A stretch of 64,000 nt of DNA, from positions 62,001-126,000 of the forward strand of contig NZ_BAKW01000001.1 of NCBI RefSeq assembly GCF_000614545.1, in the 5' to 3' direction. The translations under genes were made by a program, and so were the position numbers. This document shows, in pieces, positions 19,583-28,637 of this stretch. The notes beneath the pieces were generated by a model. It made no database searches. It saw only the letters and a list, made by a program, of their open reading frames with translations, and was not told the origin of the DNA. The stretch's first letter is position 1. The number at the start of each line of letters is the position of its first letter. This stretch comes from Asaia platycodi JCM 25414. Lineage in GTDB: Bacteria > Pseudomonadota > Alphaproteobacteria > Acetobacterales > Acetobacteraceae.

Positions 19583-20284
19583 ATGATCGATTATCGCCCC
19601 TTCGCCTCTCTCGGCCATGCCGATCACGGCTGGCTCAAGGCAGCCCATCATTTCTCGTTCTCTAGCTATCACGACCCCAACCGTATGGGTTGGGGCGCGC
19701 TGAGGGTCTGGAACGACGATGAGATTGCCCCCGCCAGCGGCTTTCCCTCTCATCCCCATCGCGACATGGAGATCATCACCTATGTGCGTAGTGGCGCTAT
19801 TTCGCACCGGGACTCGCTCGGTAATGAAGGGCGCACTGAGGCAGGGCAGGTCCAGGTCATGTCCGCGGGCACGGGCATCGTGCATAGCGAGGCCAATCTG
19901 GAGAGTGAGACCACGACGCTGTTCCAGATCTGGATCATGCCAGACCGTCGCGGTCATGCACCCTCATGGGGCACCCGACCCTTTCCGGTCGAGGCACGAG
20001 ACAACCGCCTCGTGACTCTTGCCTCAGGCGTGGCAGGTGATGAAGACGCGCTCAGGATCAATGCCGAGGCACGGGTCAAGGCGGCGACGATCAGGCGCGG
20101 CGAGACGCTCTCCTGGGCGCTCGAACCGGGATGGTCGGGCTATGCGGTTCTGGCCTCGGGCGCGGTTAGGCTCGGCGATCTGGCGTTGAAGCCGCGTGAC
20201 GGCGTGGCCATTCGTGATGAGGGGCCGCTGACGATCACGGCTGAAGAGGAGTCGGAAATCGTCGTGGTCGAGACGGCTGGCTGA
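19583..20284 (+). CDS. Pirin family protein (quercetinase-like cupin)
   Basis: 233 residues; bicupin of the pirin/YhhW family. The N-terminal cupin metal ligands are visible: the two His of FPSHPHRDMEI near residues 56-58, and His and Glu of GTGIVHSEANL near 101-103. The C-terminal cupin is less conserved, as usual. Some members show quercetin dioxygenase activity; the substrate here is unknown. AAGGAACGAAGG precedes the ATG. Transcribed divergently from the LysR gene. Confidence 0.9.
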   Translation: MIDYRPFASLGHADHGWLKAAHHFSFSSYHDPNRMGWGALRVWNDDEIAPASGFPSHPHRDMEIITYVRSGAISHRDSLGNEGRTEAGQVQVMSAGTGIVHSEANLESETTTLFQIWIMPDRRGHAPSWGTRPFPVEARDNRLVTLASGVAGDEDALRINAEARVKAATIRRGETLSWALEPGWSGYAVLASGAVRLGDLALKPRDGVAIRDEGPLTITAEEESEIVVVETAG

Positions 20285-20304
20285 TGGCGGGCGCGAATTA
20301 TGCT

Positions 20305-20335
20305 TCCCTATACCCTCCCCCCTAGGGTATAGGGA
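20305..20335. promoter_or_regulatory. Palindromic operator over the metal-sensor ribosome binding site
   Basis: Perfect 12-bp arms TCCCTATACCCT and AGGGTATAGGGA flank a CCCCCCT spacer. CsoR/RcnR-family sites combine such flanking A/T-containing arms with a central C or G tract. The right arm runs into the GGGAG that serves as Shine-Dalgarno sequence, five bases before the ATG at 20340. This suggests autorepression of the sensor and efflux genes. Confidence 0.75.
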
Positions 20336-20339
20336 GTAT

Positions 20340-20606
20340 ATGAGCGCGCATAAGCACAAGCAGATTTCTCTTCGTCTGAAACAGGCCCGGGGTCATCTCG
20401 AAAGCATTCTCGAGATGATCGAGGCCGATCGCAGCTGCGCCGATCTCGCGCAGCAGATACAGGCCGTCGAGAACACGCTGCGCAATGCCAAGCGCAGCCT
20501 GATCCGCGACCATGTCGAACACTGCATCGTCGAGGCGATGGCGGATGGCGGTATCACCCGCGACGATGCCGTGCAGGAATTCGCCCGTCTCGTGAAATAT
20601 CTTTGA
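20340..20606 (+). CDS. CsoR/RcnR-family metal-sensing repressor
   Basis: 88-residue all-helical DUF156 repressor. The metal ligand set Cys33, His58 and Cys62 has the CsoR spacing (25, then 4; segment DHVEHC). His4 and His6 at the N-terminus could add ligands as in nickel sensors such as InrS or RcnR, so copper and nickel/cobalt are both possible. The adjacent RND pump has a divalent-cation signature, which favours Ni/Co/Zn. The gene is 14 bases before the membrane fusion protein gene and has a strong palindromic operator upstream. Confidence 0.88.
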   Translation: MSAHKHKQISLRLKQARGHLESILEMIEADRSCADLAQQIQAVENTLRNAKRSLIRDHVEHCIVEAMADGGITRDDAVQEFARLVKYL

Positions 20607-20620
20607 CAAGGGGGCGAGCG

Positions 20621-21793
20621 ATGCGGCTTTCCGTCTCCCTGTTCCTCGTGGCGGGCGCTCTGTCTCTGGCGGGCGCCTTCGTCATGCCGTGCGCGCAGGC
20701 AGAAGAGGCGTGGCATCATGTCTTCGAACTTTCGCCAGAGGCCCAGCGCAACGAGCGTGTTGCGCTCGTTCCCCTGACCCAGGGAACGCTGTTTCATCAG
20801 ATCGCCGCGATGGCGCGCGTCGATGCCGATACCAGTCGGGTGGTCGATATCCATTCCGCAGGCAGCGGCAAGGTCACGGCCGTGCATGTGACGCCGGGAC
20901 AGCGCGTCACGCTGGGCGAGGCGCTGATTTCCTATACCGATCATTCACTGCACGAATTGCAGTTGCAACGCGAACAGGTCGTTGCAGCACTCGACTCCGC
21001 ACGTGCGGGAGAGGCCGAGGCTAGTCTGCTCTACAAGCGCGGTCTGGCGCTGGCCGGAAGTGCGGTCTCCACGGGCGAGCTTGAGAGGCGGCGTATGGTG
21101 CTGCAACAGCAGCGCGGTCTGGTGACGGCCCGTCAGGCCGATCTTGCGACGCTGGAGCACCGTCAGACCGAAGAGTTCACTTCAGTCACGGAGCGGATCG
21201 TTCAGGACGAAGCCTCCGACCTGATCAGCCCGGTTAACGGCGTCGTTCAGGCTGTTCGCACGGCCGTGGCAGCCGATATCACGGCGGGCGATAGTCTGGT
21301 CACGGTGGCCGACCTTTCCCGCCTGTGGCTGGTGGCGGATATCTCACCTGAAGATGCGGCCCAGCTCGCCATCGGAGGCGGGGCAGTGTTTCATCTTGCC
21401 GGGCAGGAGAAATCCCTCCCTTTCAAGGCTGAAATAGAGACGATTGCCGGTCTGGCCGATCCGTCGACCGGCCTTGTGCGCGTGGTCTGTGCCCTTGACC
21501 ATCCGCCCGGTTTTATCAGACCGGGCATGATGCTCGATGCGCTCTTCCAGAGTGGGGCAGGCAGCAAGGGTCTGATCGTGCCCAAAGCGGCGTTGCAGGA
21601 GATCGACGGGCGTGATGTGGTTTTTCTGCGTCGCGACGCAACGCATTTCATGCCGGTCGAGGTGCAGATCGTCGAGCAGAATGAAGAAAGCGCCCTGATT
21701 ACCGGGTCCGTGCATGAGGGCGAACAGATTGTGGGCGAGGGCAGCTTCACGCTGAAATCCATGGCGCTGCTCTCTTCCATGGCGGATGACTGA
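20621..21793 (+). CDS. RND efflux periplasmic adaptor (membrane fusion protein, CzcB/CusB type)
   Basis: 390 residues. N-terminal signal peptide (VSLFLVAGALSLAGAF, ending near CAQA). Split lipoyl/barrel-sandwich halves around GKVTAVHVTPGQRVTLGEAL and SDLISPVNGVVQAV are separated by a coiled-coil hairpin (residues about 115-185). Links an inner-membrane RND pump to an outer-membrane channel. The ATG at 20621 is chosen since AAGGGGGCGAG lies just upstream; a TTG at 20603 overlaps the repressor stop. Its 3' end overlaps the pump gene by eight bases. Confidence 0.88.
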   Translation: MRLSVSLFLVAGALSLAGAFVMPCAQAEEAWHHVFELSPEAQRNERVALVPLTQGTLFHQIAAMARVDADTSRVVDIHSAGSGKVTAVHVTPGQRVTLGEALISYTDHSLHELQLQREQVVAALDSARAGEAEASLLYKRGLALAGSAVSTGELERRRMVLQQQRGLVTARQADLATLEHRQTEEFTSVTERIVQDEASDLISPVNGVVQAVRTAVAADITAGDSLVTVADLSRLWLVADISPEDAAQLAIGGGAVFHLAGQEKSLPFKAEIETIAGLADPSTGLVRVVCALDHPPGFIRPGMMLDALFQSGAGSKGLIVPKAALQEIDGRDVVFLRRDATHFMPVEVQIVEQNEESALITGSVHEGEQIVGEGSFTLKSMALLSSMADD

Positions 21794-24700
21794 CCGGGCC
21801 ATGTGGCATTTCCTGCAAGCCAATAAACTGGCGGTTCTGGCGCTGTGCGCGCTGCTCGTTCTGGCGGGGCTTTTCGTCGTGCCCGGTCTGCCGGTCGAGC
21901 CTGTACCCGATATTTCACCGCAACAGGTTCTGGTTTCGGTCACGGCGCCTGGGCTCGCCACTGAAGAGGTCGAAAAGCAGATCACCTTTCCGCTTGAGGC
22001 CAGCCTGACCGGATTGCCCGCTCTTGTCGATCTGCGCTCTGTATCGCGTACCGGGGTTTCTGTCGTCTATCTGCAATTCGACGAGCATTCCGATCTCGAT
22101 CTGGATCGGGCACGGGTGAATGAGCGGCTGCAAAAGGCGCGTGAGAGCATTGCCGTGCCCGTCAGCCTTTCCATGGGGCCGCTCGCCACCGGCATGGGCG
22201 AGATCATGCAGATCCAGATCAAGGGAGATAAGCGTTTCTCCCCGCTGGCGCTGAACCGGCTCATGACCTGGTCGGTCGCCCCGCAACTGCGCCTTGTACC
22301 GGGTGTGGCAGAGGTCAACGTCAATGGTGGTGCCGAAGAGACCTATACGCTTACTCTCGATCCAGCCCGTATGCGCGCTCATGACATTCCCATGGGGCGT
22401 ATCTACGCAGCGATAGAGAGTAATAACGCCTCTTCAGGGGGCGGGTGGATTGCGCAGCAGGCTGAACAGCAGATCGTGGTCGGGCGTGCGCTTGTCGGCT
22501 CATTGGCCGATTTCGGGGCCATTCCGGTCACGATGGGGGCCAATGGTGTCGTGCTGCGCTTGCGGGATCTGGGACATGTCTCTCTCGGCGCCAGATTGCG
22601 TCTCGGCGCGGTGACGCGTGATGGCAAGGGCGAGATCGTCAATGGTGTGGTGCTGATGCAGAAAGGTGCCAGCTCGAATGCCACGCTCGATGCCATCAAC
22701 CGGGCGCTGCCCGATATCCGCCACTCCCTGCCGCCGGGTGTGACACTCGAACCCTTCTACAGTCGCGCGACCCTGACCGGCGAGACCGTGCATACGATCA
22801 AGGAGAATCTGCTGCTTGGCGCGCTACTGGTTTTTCTCACGCTGTTTTTCGTGCTGGGAAACTGGCAGGCGGCTCTGGTCATCATTTCGGTGATTCCGGT
22901 TTCGCTTGTGGCGGCGTTTGTCGGCATGCGTCTCTTCGGCATTTCGGCCAATCTGCTCAGCCTTGGGGCCATCGATTTCGGCATGATCGTCGATGGATCA
23001 CTGGTCGTTGTTGAACATCTGATGGTCGAGCGCGGCCGGAACGATAAGGGTGAGACGCTCGAAAGCCTCGCCGTGCATAGCTGCGCGTCGTGCTGCGCCC
23101 CGTCAGCTTTGCAATTTTCGTGATCATCATGGTCTATCTGCCCATTCTCACCCTTCAGGGTGTCGAGGGGCGGATGTTTCGTCCGATGGCCCAGACCATC
23201 ATCATGGGGCTGCTGACGTCACTCGTCTATTGCTTCGTTGTGGTACCGGTTCTCTCGTCTCTTGCGTTGCGCCGCGCCCGACAGGACCGCGAGACGCGTC
23301 TCGTCGTGAGGCTGCGCGGGGTTTACGAGCCTGCACTCTCATGGTGTGCCACTCATGCGAAAATCGTGTTTCTCACCACAGGCACGGTCTTCGTTCTGGC
23401 GCTGCTGCTTGCATCGCGCCTGGGCGGCGAATTCGTGCCGCAGCTCGAAGAGGGTGCGCTGGTTGTCACCTCCATGCGACTGCCGAGTGCGTCCCTGCCC
23501 ACCGTGCTTCATTCGGTGACGCAGCAAGAGCAGATCCTGAGTGGCTTCCCCGAGGTCGAAACGGTGGTCAGCAATACCGGCACCTCTGCCATTCCAACCG
23601 ATCCGATGGGGACGAACGAAACCGACAGTTTCATTTTTCTCAAACCGCGCAGTGCGTGGCGCGCCGGAATGACACAGGCGAAACTGATCGGGGCCATGAG
23701 CGCGAAGTTGTCTCATGATCTGCCTGACGCGTCCTATTCCTGGACGCAGCCGATCGAAATGCGGATGGACGACATGCTGTCGGGCGTGCGCAGCCAGATT
23801 GCGATCTCGATATACGGCGACGACCTCACGATGCTCAACCGACTGGCAGGCAGGCTCGTTGCGACGGTCGCCTCAATCCCCGGTGCGGCGGACGTGGCAC
23901 AGCAGGGCGAGGGCTCGGTGCCTTATCTGCATATCGACGTCAATCGCGATGCTGCGGCCCGTCTGGGCGTCGCGATACCGGAAATTCTGGCGACGATCGA
24001 AGCCATCGGTGGGCATATCGGCCGCCCGGTGATTCTGGATAATGCGCTGGTTCCGACCCAGATTCGCTATCGTGAGGGCGCGACGGCCTCTCCCGAGCGT
24101 ATCGGCGGTTTGCAGGTGCGGCGTGAAGACGGGCGCGGCTGGGTGCTGCTCAAGGACGTCACCCGGATGGCGATAGAGCAGGGTAACGCCCGTATCGACC
24201 GGGACTGGCTGCACAGACGCGTTGTTGTGCAGGCCAATGTGCGCGGTCGCGACGTCAAATCGTTCGTCAGTGAGGCTCAGGCAAAAGTCGCTAGGGCACT
24301 GGTTATGCCAGCCGGGTACCGCCTGAGCTGGTCCGGGCAGTTCCGCAATCTCGATTCAGCTGTGAAGCGTCTGAGCATGGTGGTGCCCATCGCGCTCGTG
24401 TTGATTTTCGTGTTCCTGATTTTGGCTCTGGGTACGCCGCGCGCCGCCCTTCTGGTATTCATCAACCTGCCGATTGCGGCCACTGGTGGCATATATGCTT
24501 GCGATACGGGGGCTGCCTTTCAGTATTGCAGCGGGGATCGGTTTTATCGCCCTGTTCGGCGTGGCCATTCTCAATGGCGTGGTGCTGGTCAGCCAGATAC
24601 GCGATTTCCGACTGGCGGGCATGGCCGCAGCCGAGGCAGCCTTTGCCGCAGCAAAGGCTCGTTTCCGTCCGGTTCTGGCGACGGCATCTGTGGCGAGTTT

Positions 24701-24893
24701 CGGGTTTTTCCCGATGGCGTTTTCGGCAAGTGCCGGGGCTGAAGTCGAGCGGCCTCTGGCGACTGTGGTAATCGGAGGGCTGATCACCTCAACCCTCCTG
24801 ACGCTGCTCGTTCTGCCGCTGCTCTACGCCCGGTTTTTTAACGACGGGCCTACACAGGCGTCAGAAACAGGGCAGGCTGCTCAGCCCATGTGA
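21786..24893 (+). CDS. Heavy-metal RND efflux pump (CzcA/HME-RND family), two frame breaks
   Basis: Inner-membrane proton-driven exporter of about 1035 residues. Start MTDRAMWHFLQANKL; the large periplasmic loops include GLPALVDLRSVSRTG. Helix 4 carries GAIDFGMIVDGSLVVVEH: the DFG-x3-D-E pattern of pumps for divalent cations (Co, Zn, Ni, Cd) and not the CusA-type pattern for Cu(I)/Ag(I). The frame breaks near 23080 and near 24494; repairs give LRPVSFAIFVIIMVYLPIL and YMLAIRGLPFSIAAGIGF. No outer-membrane channel gene follows. The 3' end overlaps the VOC gene by 13 bases. Confidence 0.9.
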
Positions 24894-25264
24894 TGCATGG
24901 CGCAGAGCTTGTTGCCTGACGGGTCACGCAGATAGGCCAGATAGAGCGTACCGATAGCGGTCTCGCGTGGACCGGGCGGGTTTTCGATGGCGACACCGCC
25001 ATGGGTCAGACCGGCCTTGTGCCAAGCCTCGATTTCTTCTGGCGAATTGGCCGAAAAACCGATTGTGCCACCATTGCCGCAAGCAGCAGGTTCGCCATCG
25101 ATGGGTTTGGTCACGACGAAGCGGCTACCGTTATGCACATAGAGAAGTCGGCCCGTCTTCGGGTCGACCTTCGCGGGGGGACACCCCAGAACGCCGAGAA
25201 CCGCGTCGTAAAACGCCTTCGACGCTTCCAGATCGTTGCTACCGGTCACGATGTGACTGAACAT
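24881..25264 (-). CDS. VOC superfamily (glyoxalase/bleomycin-resistance-like) protein
   Basis: 127-residue single-domain protein with paired beta-alpha-beta-beta-beta modules. It starts MFSHIVTGSNDLEASKAFYDAVLGVLG, with the usual family metal position in FSHI. It ends LAYLRDPSGNKLCAMHH. Such proteins range from glyoxalases to dioxygenases; the substrate cannot be told. Tail to tail with the RND pump gene. Confidence 0.85.
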   Translation of the reverse strand: MFSHIVTGSNDLEASKAFYDAVLGVLGCPPAKVDPKTGRLLYVHNGSRFVVTKPIDGEPAACGNGGTIGFSANSPEEIEAWHKAGLTHGGVAIENPPGPRETAIGTLYLAYLRDPSGNKLCAMHHMG

Positions 25265-25376
25265 GAAGTTCTCCTTGTCAAGCTGGGCAGACCGCTTTGC
25301 GGCGCAAAGGATCGTGTCAGGAATGCTGACGTGCCACTGTGCCGCTACAGCGCAATGGACTCAGGTTCAAGAACGC

Positions 25377-25410
25377 ATGAAGCCGGCAGCGTTTCCGCTC
25401 CCGGCTTCAT
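25377..25410. terminator. Hairpin between VOC and TonB-receptor genes
   Basis: Ten-bp arms ATGAAGCCGG and CCGGCTTCAT enclose a second nested stem (AGCG-TTTC-CGCT), giving a long near-perfect hairpin. It lies just past the stop of the minus-strand TonB receptor gene and upstream of the VOC gene. No T-run follows, so termination is inferred from place and strength. Confidence 0.5.
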
Positions 25411-25431
25411 CAAATCACGCGATCGACCAGT

Positions 25432-27966
25432 TTACAGGCTGGCGCTGATGCGACCGAAATAATAGCCGCCGGTAAATGGCACCTGATTGGAGAACTGATC
25501 ATACATCGAGCCGCCAGCCGGGACGAGATTGCCGGGTAGGCGACGGGGGCGCACGTTGAACACGTTGTTGACGCCGATCGTCGCATGAACGCGCGAGGTG
25601 ATCTTGTAGCCGATTTCAAGATCGGTCAGCCAGCGCGGTGTGTTCTTGAACTGGCCGAAGCATGAGGTGGAGTAGCGCAGGGCGCCGCCGCTGGCGCAGG
25701 TGGCCGATGCAGGTGTCCAGTCCTGATAGGTCATCATGTTTGTCGTCTCGCCATAACGGCTCTGGCGAATGTTCACATCCCACTTGCCGATTGTCCACAG
25801 CGCATCGAGAATGATCTTGCTGCGCGGTGTCGCCGTGGTGATGTAGCCGATCGTCTGGTCGTTCAGCAGTGGCTTGCCGATGGACGAGATACCGTTGTGA
25901 TGCAGGCGGGTGCGGTTGAGGTTGAATGCCGCCATGAGTGCGACATTGCCGTATTCATGCAGATGCACGAGGTAATCGGCCTTGATATCCAGACCCTGTG
26001 TGCGGGTGCTGGCCCCGTTTGACAGGAAGTAGGCCGAAGAGGCCGCCGCATTGGTCGCGGTGGGCGAGACATCGAAGCCGAAAGAGCGGATCGCGTCGAG
26101 CGCCTGGGCCCCACGGACCGTGCCGCCCTGAACGATGCGGTCGCGCAGATTGATCTGATAGACATCGGTCTCGACATGCAGGCCGCGCACCGGCTCCATG
26201 GTGAAGCCTGCGCTGGCATTGACCGAACGTTCCGGCTTCAGGCCCGAGGCCCCCAGAGAGCGGGCAGCAGCGGATTCAACCGGCAACTGGCCGCCGACAC
26301 TGCCCGTGCCGGCAAAGATGTTCAGACGGCTGAAATGCGATTCCTGCAGCGTCGGAGCACGAAACCCGTTGGCGATGGTACCGCGCAGGGCAAAACGATT
26401 GGTGAAATCGTAACGGGCCGAAATCTTGCCGTTCTGTGTGTTGTCGGTGTCGGTATAATATTCGTACCTCCCGGCCAGGTCGATCGAGAGCTTGCTGGTG
26501 GGGCGGATGGTCGCATCGACATAGGCCGAATAGATGTTGCGATACCAGGTGCCTGCCGATTGCGGCGGAATACCCGCATGCTCGACCGGGCCGCCATCGA
26601 GATAGGATTCAGGATTGCCGGAGATGATCTGATAGGAGTCCAGACGATGCTCGCCACCAAAGGCAAGGCTGACGGGCATGGACCAGACCTTGAAACCGCG
26701 ACGCAGATCGAGATTGTTCGTCCATTGCGTGTTCTTCTGGGTGTAGTCCCAGAACTTGCTGGGTGAGTAGCCGGTACGGGCGAGTTCGCCCAGATTGACC
26801 ACGTCGCGAATGCTGATGCGTGAATTATCGCCGCCATAGACGGTCGAAAGATTCCAGTCGAACCCGAAAAGGTTTTCGCCCTTGATGCCGAGTTCGGCAG
26901 CGTAATCGAGTTCGTCATCTCCGGTGATCGGGCGAAGTTCCGAAATGCCGGCAGCAGGCACGACATAGGGATATTTATAGGCCATCATTTCGGCATGGCG
27001 ATAGCGAGTGTTGCCTGACCATAAAGTTCGATGCCAGCCGCCAGAGGCTTGCCGAAATTGAGCGCGAAGGTTTCGCGGGTTTCCTTCGGCGTGCTCAGAT
27101 AATCGGTCTTGCGGCCGCGCCAGCTTTCAGAGCCGGGCTTGACGCCCACAAAGTAGTTCTTGGTATCGGCACCTGCGGGCCAGTAGCCGAGCAGGGCGTG
27201 ATCGGGGCCCCAGGCGATGGCATGCTGTGTCTGATAGAACTGCGCGCCGAGATGGACATAGCCATCCTTGCCCAGCTTGAAGCCGCCATCGGCATCGAGC
27301 TGATATTGCTCGCCGCTGCAAGATAGGCATTAGCGCCGCCCTGACCGCTCAGGGTCAGGCCATGGTCCTTTTTCTTGGTGATGATGTTCACCACGCCTGC
27401 AATGGCGTCAGAGCCATACATGGCTGCCGCGCCATCTTCGAGCACTTCGATATGGTCGATCATATTGCCCGCGAGCATGTTCAGATCGACGCCCGAGGAC
27501 GCGAATTGAGGGCCAGGCTTCTGCACGATATTGGCCGTCGAATGGCGACGCTTGCCATCGACCAGAACCAGCGTTTCGTTAGGGCCGAGACCGCGCATCT
27601 GGATGGACGACACCAGCGAGTTCGTGTTCGACCCGCGTGCGCTCATGGTGATGGACGGATAGGTGCGTGTCAGCGCATTGGCGATGTTCAGCTCGCCCGA
27701 GCGCTCCAGCGTCTTCGACGAAATCACGACCACGGGCTGATGCTCTGGCGCGCCTTGACATGGCTCTCACGCGTGCCGGTCACGACGACCTGTTCGGCGT
27801 CGTCAGAGGGTTTGACGAATTTGTTCTTCTTCGTCAGTGCGGTCGCCTTGTCGGCTTTCTTCTGGGTGACTTCCTGCGCCTCGGGCGAGGCGGCTGCTTC
27901 GGCGCCCCGGCTCACGAATGGCGTGCAGGCAGTCGTTGCAACGAGGAACAGGGCAAGTCTTTTCAC
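25432..27966 (-). CDS. TonB-dependent receptor 1 (three frame breaks)
   Basis: Outer-membrane 22-stranded transporter, about 845 residues. GTG 27966 follows GGAGAG and starts a signal peptide (VKRLALFLVATTACTPF). The TonB box region is near EQVVVTGTR. The plug domain has IQMRGLGPNETLVLVDGKR and LEDGAAAMYGSDAIAGVVNI. The barrel ends in GGYYFGRISASL with a hydrophobic end. Frame breaks near 27737 (CCCGTGG for CCCGGTGG), 27322 and 27008 (ACTCGC for ACTCCGC). Ligand unknown: the plug resembles receptors for organic substrates rather than siderophores. Divergent from an S46 peptidase. Confidence 0.85.
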
Positions 27967-28637
27967 CGGTCTCTCCGACACGTCTCTGGATGTAACGGGT
28001 CGCAAAATTGTTACCGGGGTGGCGCGAGTAAAGTTAAGCTTTTATGGCAATATGTCGTATTATTTCTAGTTTTTGATAGAATATTTCCAATGTTGATGGA
28101 CCAACAAAATAGCCGAATGTCGACCTCGATTAGTCGAAGAGTAGAGGTGATAAAATCCCGTTATTTATCTCTCGTTATTCCAAAATTGAATGAAATCGTC
28201 TCTCATGTTTCACGATTAAAGAGTGGGAAGATAATCTTTGTCTCTCTTGCGAGAGGCTATTTTTCTCTCGAAACCATTTTCGGCTGTCATTACATATCTG
28301 CCTGATGTTTGAAACGACATGTAACTACTTCGTAAAAACGACTTCACTCTTCCGAAATCCTGCGCGCAGAGATGAGGGCACGAAGGTTCTCGTCATGCCC
28401 GATCCAAAGGGTGTCATGAATTTGTCATGGAGATCCGGCGCTGTCGTGACAGGCGAAAACGCAATGTTGCGTCCCCGATATAAACTGCGCCGATCACAGA
28501 AGCGGATTCTGTCCCGGCCTTCAGCGTTACGGTCAGCGTGGTCCGGCATCGATCTGCTGCGTTTTCGCCCGGTTGCAAATCTGAGCGCGATATGGATTGA
28601 TACATTATATCATCCTTCAGTCGCGAGCTTCCGATCC
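27967..28637. other. Intergenic region with an A+T-rich stretch
   Basis: 671 bases between divergent TonB receptor and S46 peptidase genes. About 28020-28310 is clearly richer in A+T than its surroundings. A 71-codon open frame at 28090-28305 has no recognisable motif and no clear ribosome binding site. Promoters for both neighbours must lie here, but I see no convincing -35/-10 pair. Confidence 0.5.

Noticed and set aside
28090..28305. 71-codon open frame in the gap before the S46 peptidase gene
   Set aside because: No recognisable motif, no good ribosome binding site, and A+T-rich sequence that gives open frames by chance.
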